Shown: one piece after another, positions 46,201 through 51,330 of the stretch
Layout: each line of letters begins with the position of its first letter
Numbering within the stretch: position 1 is the first letter of the stretch
Assembly: GCF_016920785.2 (NCBI RefSeq)
Contig: NW_024609835.1
Location: forward strand, 23,439,838-23,503,837
Direction of reading: 5' to 3'
Source of the DNA: Ixodes scapularis
Lineage: Eukaryota > Arthropoda > Arachnida > Ixodida > Ixodidae
DNA length: 64,000 bases
The notes under the pieces: generated by a model
Told to the model about the DNA's origin: nothing
What the model saw: only the letters and a program-made list of their open reading frames with translations
The model's database searches: none
Made by a program: the position numbers and the translations under genes

Positions 46201-49200
46201 TGTCCAGAGTTTTGTGTAGTTTTGTGTCGGTATTTGTTTGGTACCTTACACGACACTCAAAAAAACTAGCCCTTAACAACTCCACTCTAAAAAAAAGAAG
46301 TGGATGCTTTTTTTGGTTAGCACGTTTTTCTTACTTTTTACTTATCCCTACTAAATAAATATAAACAACTCACATATGTTGGCAGAGAAGAAAAGAAAAA
46401 ACATTTATTGATTTGATGGCCATGCCAAGTCGTCAACACTCCATGTACGTACCGCCCTCAGGACTCATCTTGATGTCATGGTCTTTGTCCCAGGTCAGGC
46501 CATCCTTGATGCCATCCAACTTGTTAGAAAAGCCTTGCCCCTTGAAGCTTTTTGGATGGTTCTGAAGGATATTGCACCCTGTGCTTCAAGAATATAATCA
46601 CAGACATCTGGAAGAGACGCCCTCGTTAGCTGACCAGCAGTTGTTTTCTGGCGACAGTTGTAGCCATTCATTCAGTGTGTGTGCAATGAAATCCACATTT
46701 GAAAGGCCAGTTCATTGGAAAGTCCAGTGGCTGAAGCATGCCGGTTGTACCCCTAGTTATGATGACCAAGTACATCTCAGACATGCAAGGTTGTCTTCGC
46801 ACATTCTGTGTTCGGTGTCCTTGAAAGCTCTTCAGGACAAGAAGGAATCGTGTGTCGAAATCTGCATTTGGCCGCTTTCCCCAAATGCACGTCAGCCAGT
46901 CTCACCAGCTTGTTCGTCATCCATTCTTTTTTTTTTTTTTTACAGCGGAGCTGTTAAGGGCTAGTTTCCCCAAGATTGTGTACCCCGCAAAGAAATGAAG
47001 ACCGCAAACTCTCAAAACCTACCGCCATCTATGAGCGACGGCGGAAAGCCACGCATCTGGTTGCCGCCGTTGCTCATAGATGGCGGCAAGCCTTTCCACT
47101 CTGGCTTGCCGACTTGGGGCCGGTCATTACTTTCCATTGTACAGCTCCGCTGGTCTTCCTTCTTCACCAGAGTGGAAAGGCTGAAAGTTGTTTTTCTTTT
47201 CTTTTTTTTTGTATTGGTACATTATTCTGTTGGGGAATTGTTCTACAGGTACACATTTCATCTTAAAATTGACATTTGATACTCTGCTACAATGCATCAT
47301 TTTGCATCACTGTTTTTCTGCCCCCATTGTACAAATATAGACCCCTTTTTTTCTGTTTTCCCTCTCTTGTCACGTTCTTGGGTCTTGTGCTTCAAAGAAA
47401 ACCAGAATTTGATTCAAAGCAATATTGAATTGAAACTTAAAATATACCTCTCACATTCATAAATAAGCTAAACATAATCAACTCTATCCGCTAATGACAA
47501 TCGCACACTTGTATTTCAAACGAATGGCTGTATTTTTAATTCTAATAACTCTGGTGAGCACTCAAAATCGGCCATCGAAGAGTATGGTATGTCTCAGGAT
47601 ATATGTTGCACCCATGATTTTTCTGCGACGTCATTGGCCTCCCAGGGCCAAGCGTACCGTAGTTACGTGCATTGACACTTGGTGGCGCCAACGCGTTACT
47701 ACCTCGCTTAGTCAGAGTGCCCAATGGCTGTAACATGTCGGTGGGAGATTGCGGAGCTGGAGGAGTCGTGCGCACTACGACAACACGTAGTGCATCGTCT
47801 GCCCTGCGACTTGGCCGATGGGGCGACATCGGCAACGTCAGTTTCAAGTGCGAGCTCGCTGCTTTTTGACCGGAAGACCAGTCAAAATGAACGGCAAAAC
47901 GATTAGGCAAACTTTCGGCTAAATAATCAGTCTCTTTTTGTGATAATAAATGGCGATCCACAAAATTAGGATGCTTGGTTGTAAAGGAAGATTGTTAAAA
48001 GGGTCCGATGTACTAAAATGAAAGCTGTTAGAACCTCAGACTGGGCGAGTTGGTTGTTTATCTTGGTTGACGTTGCAGCACACTAAAAAAACTATCACTC
48101 AAGCTTTTACACGCACAAAAGGAACAAAACTCTCACACAGTGCTCACTAGCAACTTTGTATTGCGTGATTAGCTTTTGCTTCTACTTCTACTTTAAAGGG
48201 ATACTCCAACGAAATTTGAAATATTCCCGTCGTGTTCAAAAATAGGTTGAATATGATTCACAATATCCGTAATTTACAATCGCACGTTTGTATTTTGAGC
48301 CTGGTGGCTGTATTTTTCGTTATAAATGGCCCACTCTGGCAAGCGCTCGGAGAAGGCCCAGCGGAGACCACGTGACATCCAACGCAATTGTGACGTAGGT
48401 CGTCTCAAGACGAGCAAAGCTACGGCGAGGCTGACGTCGAGAAGATGGCCTAGTTGTTCCAGCCATTGAAGCAGCTTCTTTTGTACGAATTTTGAGTGAT
48501 GGGTTAATCTTCTATAATTTTGTAGGGGGACAATAGCGACTTCTGCGACACACAAAAGGCATTCTCGGGAAGAGGGGAGTTCCTCCTGCCCCTCTTCTCT
48601 CGTCGTGGCCGGAGACGAGACAACCTCCGTCACTAGCTGTCAAAGTTCCTAGACGGGCATTACAAGCGAGGCATTAGCGACATCCACCAGGTGCTCTTTG
48701 CTAATCGTTTAATTCGTTCTAAAATTCCTTTTCGTGACTTTTTTTTAACAAGATATTGGTATGTTCGATGTGATGCTGCTTTTTTGAACACATATAGACC
48801 AAAAAATGAGCGCTGAAATTTCGTTGTAGTATCCCTTTAATTTGAGATCATTTTCAAATAGAAAGCGACAAAAATAAAACAAACAAAAAAAGATGAAAAT
48901 AAAAATTTTTGTCTTTTTCTATTTGAAAATTATCTCAAATTTAAGTAAAAGTGGAAGCAAAAGCTGATCTTGCTATACGAAGTTGTTAGTGAGTGCTGTG
49001 TGAGAGTTTTGTTCCTTTTGTGTGTGTGTGAAAGCTCGAGTGACAGTTTTTTGAGTGGGCTGCAACATCGACCAAGATGAACAACCAACTCGCTCAATCT
49101 GAGGTTCTATCATACACAGCACACCTTGACAAATGCCTGCTGTATTAGCTCACAAAGAAGCTTGTATCATGCATAAAACAGCACTAATATAGTAATCTGT

Positions 49201-51003
49201 TATTCATAAATTATTCACATCTTGTCACAGTGAAGGATTCAGAAAAAACAAAAACAAATCCTTTTATAGTCTGCACTGGCCAAATATTTCAACTTTTAAA
49301 CATGTATACTAGTCTGTGGACTATAGTCTGTAAAATATGGTACATTGCATGACGCAGTTAGTGCAAGCACATTTGCTCTTCATCACAGTTTACTCAGGCA
49401 GGTAGTGCATTTTTCCACTTAGGTTGGTATCCCAAATGAACACTGTCCACCACTCTTGTGGTTTTAATAACAGCCTCTTTCAATTGTGAGCAAAGAACTG
49501 ACAAAAGATTGGCAATCCATGTTTACACAAACTGTGTTGCACTATGTATTGCATGGGTACACCCTCATTTTTTTCTTTTCAGCTTATGTGTATACGCCTC
49601 TCTAGCATGAAAAGTGCCATCCAGCAAACAGTATACTACTTTTAGTTGTATTAGACGTATGCAGAGAATATGTGCACATAAAGATGCATGTTAAACGCAG
49701 CATCCATTTACCTTAGGGCCCGAGCAGCCTTACTGTGACAAATTATCTTGAAGCTCCCCCCCAAAAAAAACATTGATGACTATGTACCTGCTACGATATA
49801 CCAGCTTTTACGTTTAAATAATGCTGTATTTTGACATATTTGAAATCACTTGGGCAGCCCAAACAGCAATATTTACATTAACCATATTTCAATGCATTTG
49901 GCAGAGGCCTCATACTGAGTGTAGCTTTATATGTTCGAGTAATGTCTTCTGCATTGCTTGTGTGGCTCCAGCATGAGCTGCAGTAAAAATACCCAGCTCT
50001 AAGCAAGCAGTGCACTTTGCAGATCCACTAAGGTTTTGAGTGACACCCCAAAGATTCCTCGAGGAAGCAATCACACTGGATTCCAGTATTAGAGAGTTTT
50101 AGTAGATTATTCTGATTATAATACTCAGTACCCTGCTGGCTCCTTTGTGTGTGTGTCATATCACTACTGAGTATCATTTTCGGAGTTATTGAAATAATCT
50201 ACTGAAACTCCCTTATGTCTTGTGTTCTATAGACTGAGAAAGAACCTCACTGTCATAGGTGTGGCTCTGTTACCAATTGGCCAGTTGGTCAGTGTACAAG
50301 GGTTGTATGTTGATGCTAGGGTCAACAAACTAATACCATCACGGGAAGAATCCTGCTTCCTATTAGTCTGCTGTGTACACTGGGCCTGGTATTCGAGTGT
50401 TCAATGCCTAACAGCACTGGATATTCTCACAATGGCAGAATGGTGATGCATTCTTTTTGCTGGGACGTTTTCATGCACCATAGTTGCACTGAGAAATGTT
50501 GAAAGCCTTTTTTTTCTTATTTGTTTTTGCAGTACAGTATTACAGGAACAAAAGCCAAAAGGCAAAAGTGCCTGGCAAGGCCTTGGTTCTGAGTGGGCAG
50601 CAAGCAGTCATATTTGGCATAATAAAAACATAACCATTTTACATAAAGCTTAAAAAAATATAGTATATATATGATCATTATAAAGTGAACTTAAATCAAT
50701 GGAAAAACTGTAGCAAAACAATCGTTTGAAGCATAATCAAAGCCATAATGTTGTTCACTATTAAATCCTATGCATTATAAACAAATTTAAATAAACAAGT
50801 ACCATAGCAAAATGAAATGGCATGGTGATTCCATTGGATGTACTTTTTCTGGTTTTTGTAGGGATGGCTCTTTCCTCGAGGACATCGTGGAGAAGCAGGC
50901 AGATATGATCCGCTACTTGAAGAAGTACAATGCTTTTCTGGGGCGCAAAATCCTGACTCTCAGCGTTGAGCTTAACAGGTATAAATCTCAACAGTCATGC
51001 TGA
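9511..51003 (+). CDS. TMEM192: TMEM192-like lysosomal transmembrane protein, six-exon gene model
   Basis: Spliced model of six exons: 9511-9543, 11866-12003, 16783-17017, 27364-27519, 50538-50592 and 50862-51003. The lengths add to 759 bp, exactly 252 residues plus stop; human TMEM192 has 271. Four hydrophobic segments can be read: one across the exon 2/3 junction, one mid exon 3, one across the exon 3/4 junction, and one at the end of exon 4. The C-terminal stretch LEDIVEKQADMIRYLKKYNA closely resembles the TMEM192 C-terminal coiled coil ([20 protein letters not shown]). The protein ends in Cys; human TMEM192 dimerises through a C-terminal cysteine. Known role of the family: late-endosome/lysosome membrane protein of poorly defined function. 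All junctions are GT-AG; exon 5 has a competing acceptor. Homology is by eye. Exons 3, 4 and 6 are secure, exon 2 likely, exons 1 and 5 least certain. Confidence 0.8.
9859..9924. repeat. Imperfect inverted repeat
   Basis: GGAGAATTA ... CCAGGACGAC / GTCGTCCTG ... TAATTCTCC, arms interrupted by short unpaired segments. Lies in intron 1. Confidence 0.6.
9990..10032. repeat. Hairpin, 21-base arms with one-base loop
   Basis: CTCCAGG-x-A/AGCATTGAACGC-type arms; 19 of 21 positions pair around a central T. Lies in intron 1 and resembles a short foldback transposon. Confidence 0.75.
10567..11352. repeat. Distant inverted repeat (arms 10567-10628 and 11303-11352)
   Basis: Perfect core GCACTCTGGGAACTAGTTGG near 10573 and its complement near 11325. 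Pairing continues less perfectly through TTTCGGTTTCGA on the inner side. The ~680 bp between arms has no coding motifs. It may be the remains of a TIR transposon in intron 1. Confidence 0.6.
11866..12003 (+). CDS. TMEM192: TMEM192-like exon 2 (N-terminal cytosolic part and start of TM1)
   Basis: The exon is flanked by a pyrimidine-rich TTTTTGCAG acceptor and a consensus GTAAGT donor at 12004. It is 46 codons long, phase 0 to phase 0. It encodes a polar stretch containing PLINPLGSPDLEPPFKS, then the hydrophobic VATAGVIIFQILSL that continues directly into exon 3 as transmembrane segment 1. The position corresponds to the DPLLD and FRPRFHPLPTV region of vertebrate TMEM192. Confidence 0.75.
12208..12672. 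repeat. Left TTCGAA subterminal array
   Basis: Repeats of about 41 bp in the better-preserved part (12500-12600), each with up to three TTCGAA palindromes spaced 9 bp apart (for example TTCGAACAATTCGAAGATTT). Outer units are more diverged and carry GGTTCGATTTCGAAA. Confidence 0.8.
13183..13211 (+). repeat. Homopolymer G29 inside the hAT element
   Basis: 29 uninterrupted G, next to further G-rich sequence. Confidence 0.95.
14225..14610. repeat. Right TTCGAA subterminal array
   Basis: Regular 41-bp units such as those starting near 14335, 14376, 14417 and 14458, each with AAGTTCGAAAGTTCGA then ATCGAA. Mirror image in position of the left array. Confidence 0.8.
14638..16047. other. Intron 2 sequence without recognisable features
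   Basis: AT-rich, only short frames without motifs. Confidence 0.4.
16048..16265 (+). repeat. Dispersed repeat, copy 1 (copy 2 at 35646-35800)
   Basis: Shares AAGTGCCCATTACCAAATTT, GTAAGATCTGAG, GATTATCTCCAAAG and ATTTTACGGTAT with copy 2, in the same order. Copy 2 lacks about 70 bp after GATCTGAG. Non-coding interspersed repeat of unknown class. Confidence 0.7.
16783..17017 (+). CDS. TMEM192: TMEM192-like exon 3 (TM1 end, TM2, cytosolic loop)
   Basis: The acceptor TTATTTCAG ends at 16782 and the donor GTAAGT starts at 17018. The exon is 235 bp, phase 0 in, phase 1 out. It encodes the end of TM1 (LSIVALSFILPAIL), a short lumenal loop, TM2 (LHACLWAIMLLVDCYL) and a basic loop with YQVTKRLRRVNVYVFSA. 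That loop aligns with YRSTRHLKRLALMIQSS in the vertebrate protein. The conserved pattern across the loop is the main support for the family call, together with the C-terminal exon. Confidence 0.85.
17018..18330. other. Intron 3, 5' part; no recognisable element
   Basis: AT-rich with an A12 run at 17101 and a T-run at 17720. No coding or TIR signal seen. Confidence 0.4.
18331..18354 (+). repeat. (TAA)n microsatellite
   Basis: About seven or eight TAA repeats immediately before CTTTATTTTGG. Confidence 0.9.
18997..20430 (+). CDS. I-type LINE ORF1: gag-like nucleic-acid-binding protein
   Basis: 477 residues, uninterrupted. Three consecutive CCHC-type zinc knuckles: CFHCQRYGHSAQSC (about 207), CAKCGKNDHPAENC and CINCGEPHPAYSRSC. 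They are preceded by an RRM-like region and followed by a proline-rich, charged tail. The role in the family is to bind the LINE RNA and form the ribonucleoprotein. The first ATG at 18997 follows a long GC-rich 5' UTR; a second ATG 11 codons on is possible. It ends 47 bp before ORF2, the usual bicistronic spacing. Confidence 0.9.
   Translation: MLGSVVGGALQMPNAFPFLMGSKLNQKPDQALERVRTEVHVREAFAPVEKFPRFLVMHSETEKPLSKLSPFLVSKTLESVIGKNFKAKKMPSGDLLVEVVTAQQSLDLLALNVVSDYRVTVSPHRTLNTIKGVISEDDLLESPEDEIVDGLRDQGVIAAKRISFRRDGQEVKTKHVILTFELRALPESVKVGYLNCRVRPYVPNPQRCFHCQRYGHSAQSCRGKTTCAKCGKNDHPAENCSNAPCCINCGEPHPAYSRSCKKWKQEKEIITLKVKESISFPEARKRFSFLQKGSYSLVARAGGVPSKSSVGIQVCPKDLVIPPPPPASQRFAPRLRLSLEPKKPQGPPDGAEARDASVPMDGRQEERRQHQPQGEGTSASSILKDGPSNDVPALVTRTPPKKKEGSFRFKALGEASTRKEVPVPAAPSAVPPEEERMELGEPPPPCSVPPDDARLIKKSSQKKLNPRVTPPKLPQGT
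20478..24194 (+). pseudogene. I-type LINE ORF2: endonuclease, reverse transcriptase, RNase H (one stop)
   Basis: Open for 1,063 codons from 20478 to TGA at 23667-23669, then open again in the same frame to 24194. Endonuclease: WNCRSF, VCLQETYL, ICGDFNAHS, GSDHFPVV. Reverse transcriptase: GPDGIHYEML, FREGRSTLDHI, FFDLEKAYDTTW, NGVPQGGVLSVSLF, and YVDD at residues 666-669. RNase H: FYTDGAKS, TAELYAVL, FVDSQSV, and after the stop GNETADELA. The stop replaces the Trp usual before 'PSHVG', so TGG to TGA is the likely change. It removes the fourth RNase H acidic residue and the C-terminal CDECGERLTILHILWLC motif. Confidence 0.92.
24898..26579. mobile_element. Non-autonomous Tc1/mariner-type element (TA target duplication)
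   Basis: The left end starts CAGTAGAACCTCATTGATAC; the right end complement is CAGTAGAACCTTGTTGATAC. TA is duplicated on both sides (24896-24897, 26580-26581). The 1.68 kb between has no transposase motifs in any frame. TIR and TA duplication fit Tc1/mariner/pogo-type elements; the exact family is not identified. Lies in intron 3. Confidence 0.8.
25029..25206 (+). repeat. Imperfect short tandem repeat inside the mariner-type element
   Basis: About four units of 45-55 bp sharing CGTnnGTGTGAACTCAAAT-like and CAGAAAAAGTT-like sequence. Confidence 0.65.
26582..27363. other. 3' end of intron 3; no recognisable feature
   Basis: A minus-strand frame (26916-27320) is open for 134 codons but shows no domain motif. 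It overlaps intron sequence and is treated as chance. Confidence 0.4.
27364..27519 (+). CDS. TMEM192: TMEM192-like exon 4 (TM3 end, TM4)
   Basis: The exon lies between a CAG acceptor (27361-27363) and a GTGAGT donor at 27520. It is 156 bp, phase 1 in and phase 1 out, with no stop in the spliced frame. It encodes the end of TM3 (GCAVLSVTAVVM), a lumenal loop containing two cysteines, and TM4 (YLQILFIVEALVALPFLAKYL split over two helical turns). The four-span topology matches TMEM192. Confidence 0.85.
27818..27980. mobile_element. Small foldback element A (GCTAGTTGG-anchored hairpin)
   Basis: Flanked by the 12-bp direct repeat CAAATGGTATTG (27806-27817 and 27981-27992). Contains GAGCTAGTTGGT, then a near-perfect hairpin (arms about 27859-27913 and 27918-27980, with one 6-bp indel) containing GAACGAGAGGGACAAACACA. 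Non-coding. It shares architecture with elements at 36724 and 53493. Confidence 0.8.
28331..28461 (+). repeat. 5' LTR of the Ty3/gypsy element
   Basis: Starts TGTAGGAGCCCACAACA and ends TTTCTCCACA. TGGTGACTTGAC follows 2 bp later, a primer-binding-site-like start for invertebrate Ty3/gypsy elements. The 3' LTR copy shares AGCTCGAGCAGCG/AGCTTGAGCAGCG, GCGAAAACAGATA and ACGTGCGGCCAGT. Confidence 0.8.
28519..29222 (+). pseudogene. Ty3/gypsy gag remnant
   Basis: The ATG at 28519 opens a frame with the short N-terminus common in arthropod gypsy gag, reaching VWFT at 28641. There an in-frame TAA interrupts; the frame resumes with IEAQFYLRLSRFYHVIASLL and PNVADEIDDVLLQPPRED. After a frameshift, gag-like sequence continues (MRRFLAAADDVLLGRLAMLA at 28950). 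A T-run at 28917-28932 marks further decay. No zinc knuckle is preserved. Confidence 0.75.
29371..30057 (+). pseudogene. Ty3/gypsy protease remnant, split by a MITE
   Basis: LVDTAVELSVLP (29373 onward) is a degenerate form of the aspartic protease motif, with Gly replaced by Val near the active site. The second half, FRWVFIVADLRQIILGADFL (about 29841), is the family's usual flap/helix region. The 306-bp insert at 29522-29827 separates them; the coding sequence joins cleanly if the insert and one TAA are ignored. Confidence 0.75.
29522..29827. mobile_element. MITE with TAA target duplication, inside the gypsy protease
   Basis: 306 bp flanked by TAA (29519-29521, 29828-29830). Termini AGGTGCATTCACACCGGTGA and, on the complement, AGGCATGTTCACGCCGGCGA; all mismatches are transitions. 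A 3-bp TWA duplication fits PIF/Harbinger. Removing it and one TAA restores the protease reading frame. Confidence 0.8.
30078..30960 (+). pseudogene. Ty3/gypsy reverse transcriptase remnant
   Basis: Motifs: ELGIKRPSSSNWGSPLHMVPKK, YPLPHIHDFSAGL, YSKVDLMKTYHQIPV, MPFGLRN, and FGYVYDILVASS. The catalytic YVDD reads YVYD (30529-30540), an Asp to Tyr change. The expected segment between 'PADVAK' and 'MPFGLRN' is missing, as a deletion. Stops and frameshifts occur after 30497 and near 30710. Clearly non-functional. Confidence 0.85.
30985..31543 (+). pseudogene. Ty3/gypsy RNase H remnant
   Basis: TDASSTAAGAALQK, THSTFGRELLVVYLAVKHFR, KFHIRKDHKPLTYAF and AADALSRVDAV follow the standard Ty3/gypsy RNase H layout. 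A T10 run at 31050-31061 disrupts the frame upstream. The Asp, Glu and Asp of the active site can all be seen, but not in one continuous frame. Confidence 0.8.
31600..32555 (+). pseudogene. Ty3/gypsy integrase remnant and pol C-terminus
   Basis: CLQFQQSKVSKHT, FDHVHLDIGGPLPPCRGFNY (first catalytic Asp), a frameshifted VTMDQG-like second Asp motif near 31945, and a frameshifted 'NGMVE-LHRR' region near 32040 carrying the catalytic Glu. After about 32150 frame 2 reads a pol tail with TPAELVY-like and DLAPSFTSTN ending. Multiple stops and indels. Confidence 0.75.
33713..33908. repeat. Long near-perfect palindrome, 84-bp arms, 28-bp loop
   Basis: Arms 33713-33796 and 33825-33908 differ at a single position. 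They contain TCAACAAGATTAACAATTTA and CGTTTCGTCTCCCATGCAGG. AT-rich runs lie just outside the arms. High identity suggests recent formation or gene conversion. Confidence 0.92.
34719..34880 (+). repeat. CTGCTCCAAAA-type degenerate array
   Basis: Repeated TGCTCC(A/T)AA at intervals of about 15-40 bp (GCTGCTCCATAA, CTGCTCCAAAACAAG, GCTGCTCCAAAATCC and others). The same motif recurs at 43945-44105. Confidence 0.7.
35646..35800 (+). repeat. Dispersed repeat, copy 2 (copy 1 at 16048-16265)
   Basis: See copy 1; lies directly downstream of the gypsy element in intron 4. Confidence 0.7.
35801..36709. other. Intron 4 sequence without recognisable features
   Basis: Frames up to 150 codons occur but carry no domain motif. 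Confidence 0.4.
36724..36858. mobile_element. Small foldback element B (GCTAGTTGGTT-anchored, opposite orientation)
   Basis: 135 bp flanked by the 14-bp direct repeat ACGATACTGAAGCT (36710-36723, 36859-36872). Hairpin arms AACATATAAAATAGCGCAAA and its complement, with an inner GGACAAGCGCT / AGTGCTTGTCC hairpin. The right end reads AACCAACTAGCCCAACAAC, the complement of the GCTAGTTGG anchor of element A. Confidence 0.85.
36873..37899. other. Intron 4 sequence without recognisable features
   Basis: A minus-strand open frame at 37098-37463 (121 codons) has no motif I recognise. Confidence 0.35.
37900..38265 (+). promoter_or_regulatory. LTR-like or promoter-like segment (TATA box, then AATAAA)
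   Basis: TATATA at 38171-38176 is followed closely by AATAAA at 38187-38192 and a short T/C-rich stretch, a U3-R-U5-like arrangement. A short palindrome TTAATGCGAAAGCATTAA precedes it near 37901. No matching second LTR found; weak call. Confidence 0.25.
38381..39712. mobile_element. hAT-type element with 8-bp duplication AGCGGCGT
   Basis: Target duplication AGCGGCGT at 38373-38380 and 39713-39720. TIRs CAGGGACGGCGCCA (left) and its near-complement TGGCGCCGTCCCTG (right). Minus-strand frames between about 38700 and 39430 are unusually open (87, 104 and 108 codons), but I recognise no transposase motif in them. Confidence 0.8.
39721..41175. other. AT-rich intron 4 stretch
   Basis: 39980-40880 is strongly AT-rich with T runs. 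40950-41160 is GC-rich and ends in CTCACTCATGAGG-type sequence that continues as the GTGAG minisatellite after the next element. Confidence 0.4.
41181..42349. mobile_element. TIR element (TAGGGTGTCTAGC ends) containing a nested hAT
   Basis: Left end TAGGGTGTCTAGC; complement of the right end CAGGGTGTCTAGC. CTCAC is repeated at 41176-41180 and 42350-42354. The inner flanks carry repeated GTCAGGGAAA / CCGGGAAAA motifs at both sides. The element is interrupted by the hAT at 41624-42074. Superfamily not certain. Confidence 0.65.
41624..42074. mobile_element. Short hAT-type element related to the 12.2-kb one
   Basis: 451 bp with an exact 8-bp duplication GTTTTCAT (41616-41623, 42075-42082). TIRs TATGGGTGTCGCAAACG and, on the complement, TAGGGGTGTCGCGAACC. 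Subterminal regions carry GGTTCGACGAACCTTCGAAC and GTCGAACCTGGTCGAACTCG, a small-scale version of the TTCGAA arrays at 12192-14629. Confidence 0.85.
42350..42550 (+). repeat. GTGAG-rich minisatellite
   Basis: Degenerate repeats of GTGAG / GAGGGTGAGTG / GGGCTG. Related CTCACTCATGAGGGCCCTCAC lies just left of the TIR element, so the element appears to have inserted into the minisatellite. Confidence 0.65.
42551..43944. other. Intron 4 sequence without recognisable features
   Basis: A minus-strand frame at 43218-43601 (127 codons) is open but has no motif I recognise. Confidence 0.35.
43945..44105 (+). repeat. TGCTCCAAAA-type tandem array
   Basis: About seven units of 20-24 bp alternating TGCTCCAAAAGCCACTTTTGC and TGCTCCAAAACACTGTTTTG; many units are themselves short palindromes. 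Shares the TGCTCCAAAA word with 34719-34880. Confidence 0.8.
44426..45432. mobile_element. TTAA-flanked TIR element (piggyBac-like, non-autonomous)
   Basis: TTAA at 44422-44425 and 45433-45436. Ends AGGGGCCCTGCAA and complement. No transposase. TTAA duplication plus TIR starting AGGG suggests a piggyBac-type MITE; the GGGGCCC end also occurs in other TTAA families. Confidence 0.75.
45595..47182. mobile_element. Inverted-repeat element with internal hairpins and endonuclease fragment
   Basis: Outer arms (45595-45650 and 47127-47182) pair through AGCCTTTCCACTCTGGTGAA and GAAGGAAGACCAGC. Two inner hairpins with CCGCCATCTATGAGC / GCTCATAGATGGCGG lie at about 46122-46198 and 47021-47092. Their flanks are inverted copies of each other (CTAGCCCTTAACA on the inside). 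The left half carries a minus-strand EEP endonuclease fragment. Possibly derived from a Helentron-type element, whose proteins can carry such an endonuclease; low confidence in that. Confidence 0.6.
45749..46140 (-). pseudogene. EEP-family endonuclease fragment with lost catalytic Asp residues
   Basis: The minus-strand frame reads NVHDGPVVAVVYIRP, TSNFNVHIARQEGKWFTSFM, TCIDLVFTKNVPAVSAHRMA and YHSNHKAMVTDV. In the endonuclease/exonuclease/phosphatase fold these match the GDFN, ID-x-VF and SDH motifs. Here GDFN is SNFN and SDH is SNH, so both catalytic Asp positions are Asn. The N-terminal third is missing and the frame is fused to hairpin sequence (the frame start at 46180 lies inside the hairpin). 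The parent element is not certain: Helentron or LINE. Confidence 0.6.
48029..49110. mobile_element. Large foldback element C (GAGTTGGTTG ends) with TTAA insertion
   Basis: Long inverted arms: 48029-48192 continuing at 48837-48883, and 48905-49110. They pair through TAGAACCTCAG, GCGAGTTGGTTG, GGAACAAAACTCTCACACAG and GCTTTTGCTTC. The left arm is interrupted by the TTAA element at 48197-48836. The outer GAGTTGGTTG resembles the anchors of foldbacks A, B and D. No clear target duplication seen. Confidence 0.75.
48197..48836. mobile_element. TTAA-flanked TIR element inside a foldback arm (piggyBac-like)
   Basis: TTAA at 48193-48196 and 48837-48840. TIRs AGGGATACTCCAACGAAATT and complement AGGGATACTACAACGAAATT. 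640 bp, no transposase. The opposite arm of the host foldback reads TTTACTTAAATTTGAG without the insert, confirming the exact insertion site. Confidence 0.88.
49111..50085. other. Intron 4 sequence without recognisable features
   Basis: AT-rich; no coding or repeat structure recognised. Confidence 0.4.
50086..50215. repeat. Imperfect foldback (GAGTTT-CAGTAGATTATT arms)
   Basis: AGAGTTTTAGTAGATTATTC pairs with the complement GGAGTTTCAGTAGATTATTT, and ATACTCAGTA pairs with TACTGAGTAT further in. Small MITE-like hairpin just before exon 5. Confidence 0.65.
50538..50592 (+). CDS. TMEM192: TMEM192-like exon 5 (post-TM4 linker; acceptor ambiguous)
   Basis: Two tandem acceptors lie 5 bp apart (AG at 50531-50532 and at 50536-50537) after a T-rich tract. 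Only the downstream one gives a frame that reaches a GT donor (GTGGGC at 50593) in phase 2, which is what exon 6 needs. It encodes a polar linker ending GLGSE. The upstream acceptor gives a linker that looks slightly more like the vertebrate one (basic, NKSQKAK), but I find no donor that would join it in phase to exon 6. Confidence 0.55.
50862..51003 (+). CDS. TMEM192: TMEM192-like exon 6 (terminal exon, C-terminal coiled coil)
   Basis: The acceptor TTTTTGTAG ends at 50861. The frame runs to TGA at 51001-51003. It encodes DGSFLEDIVEKQADMIRYLK followed by a leucine-rich tail and a C-terminal Cys. A GT at 50979 could act as a donor, but reading straight to the stop gives a tail of the same length as vertebrate TMEM192, so a terminal exon is preferred. 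An AATAAA follows about 310 bp later. Confidence 0.85.
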
Positions 51004-51310
51004 TGAATAACTCAATTGCCCAAAAATACAAATGTTTGACATTTTTCAAAATTTTGGAGTGGACACGTTGAGGCCTTGACATTCAAGTTCCTTGCACACG
51101 TGGAATTGCAAAATGTTTTCCTGACAGTGTTTGCTAGTGTTTTGTCTATAACGCAAGTTTTAATGTGACTTTTACTGATGAACTATCAAGACATCTACAG
51201 TTTGTTTAGTTTGTGTGAGAGTTCTTTTCTACTCCTTTCTGTACATTTATGCTGATCATCAAATGTTGCTTGAAATAGGTTTCTTAACAACTTTGTAAAA
51301 TAGGTTTTGA

Positions 51311-51316
51311 AATAAA
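51311..51316 (+). promoter_or_regulatory. Polyadenylation signal AATAAA for the TMEM192-like gene
   Basis: Canonical AATAAA about 310 bp past the stop codon, followed by a T/GT-rich stretch (TTTTGTGCTGT). It implies a 3' UTR of about 330 bp. Confidence 0.55.
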
Positions 51317-51330
51317 TATTTTGTGCTGTA

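Noticed and set aside
50979..50984. Splice donor GTATAA at the end of the last TMEM192-like exon
   Set aside because: Reading through gives a natural stop 8 codons later, a tail length matching the family, and a downstream AATAAA.
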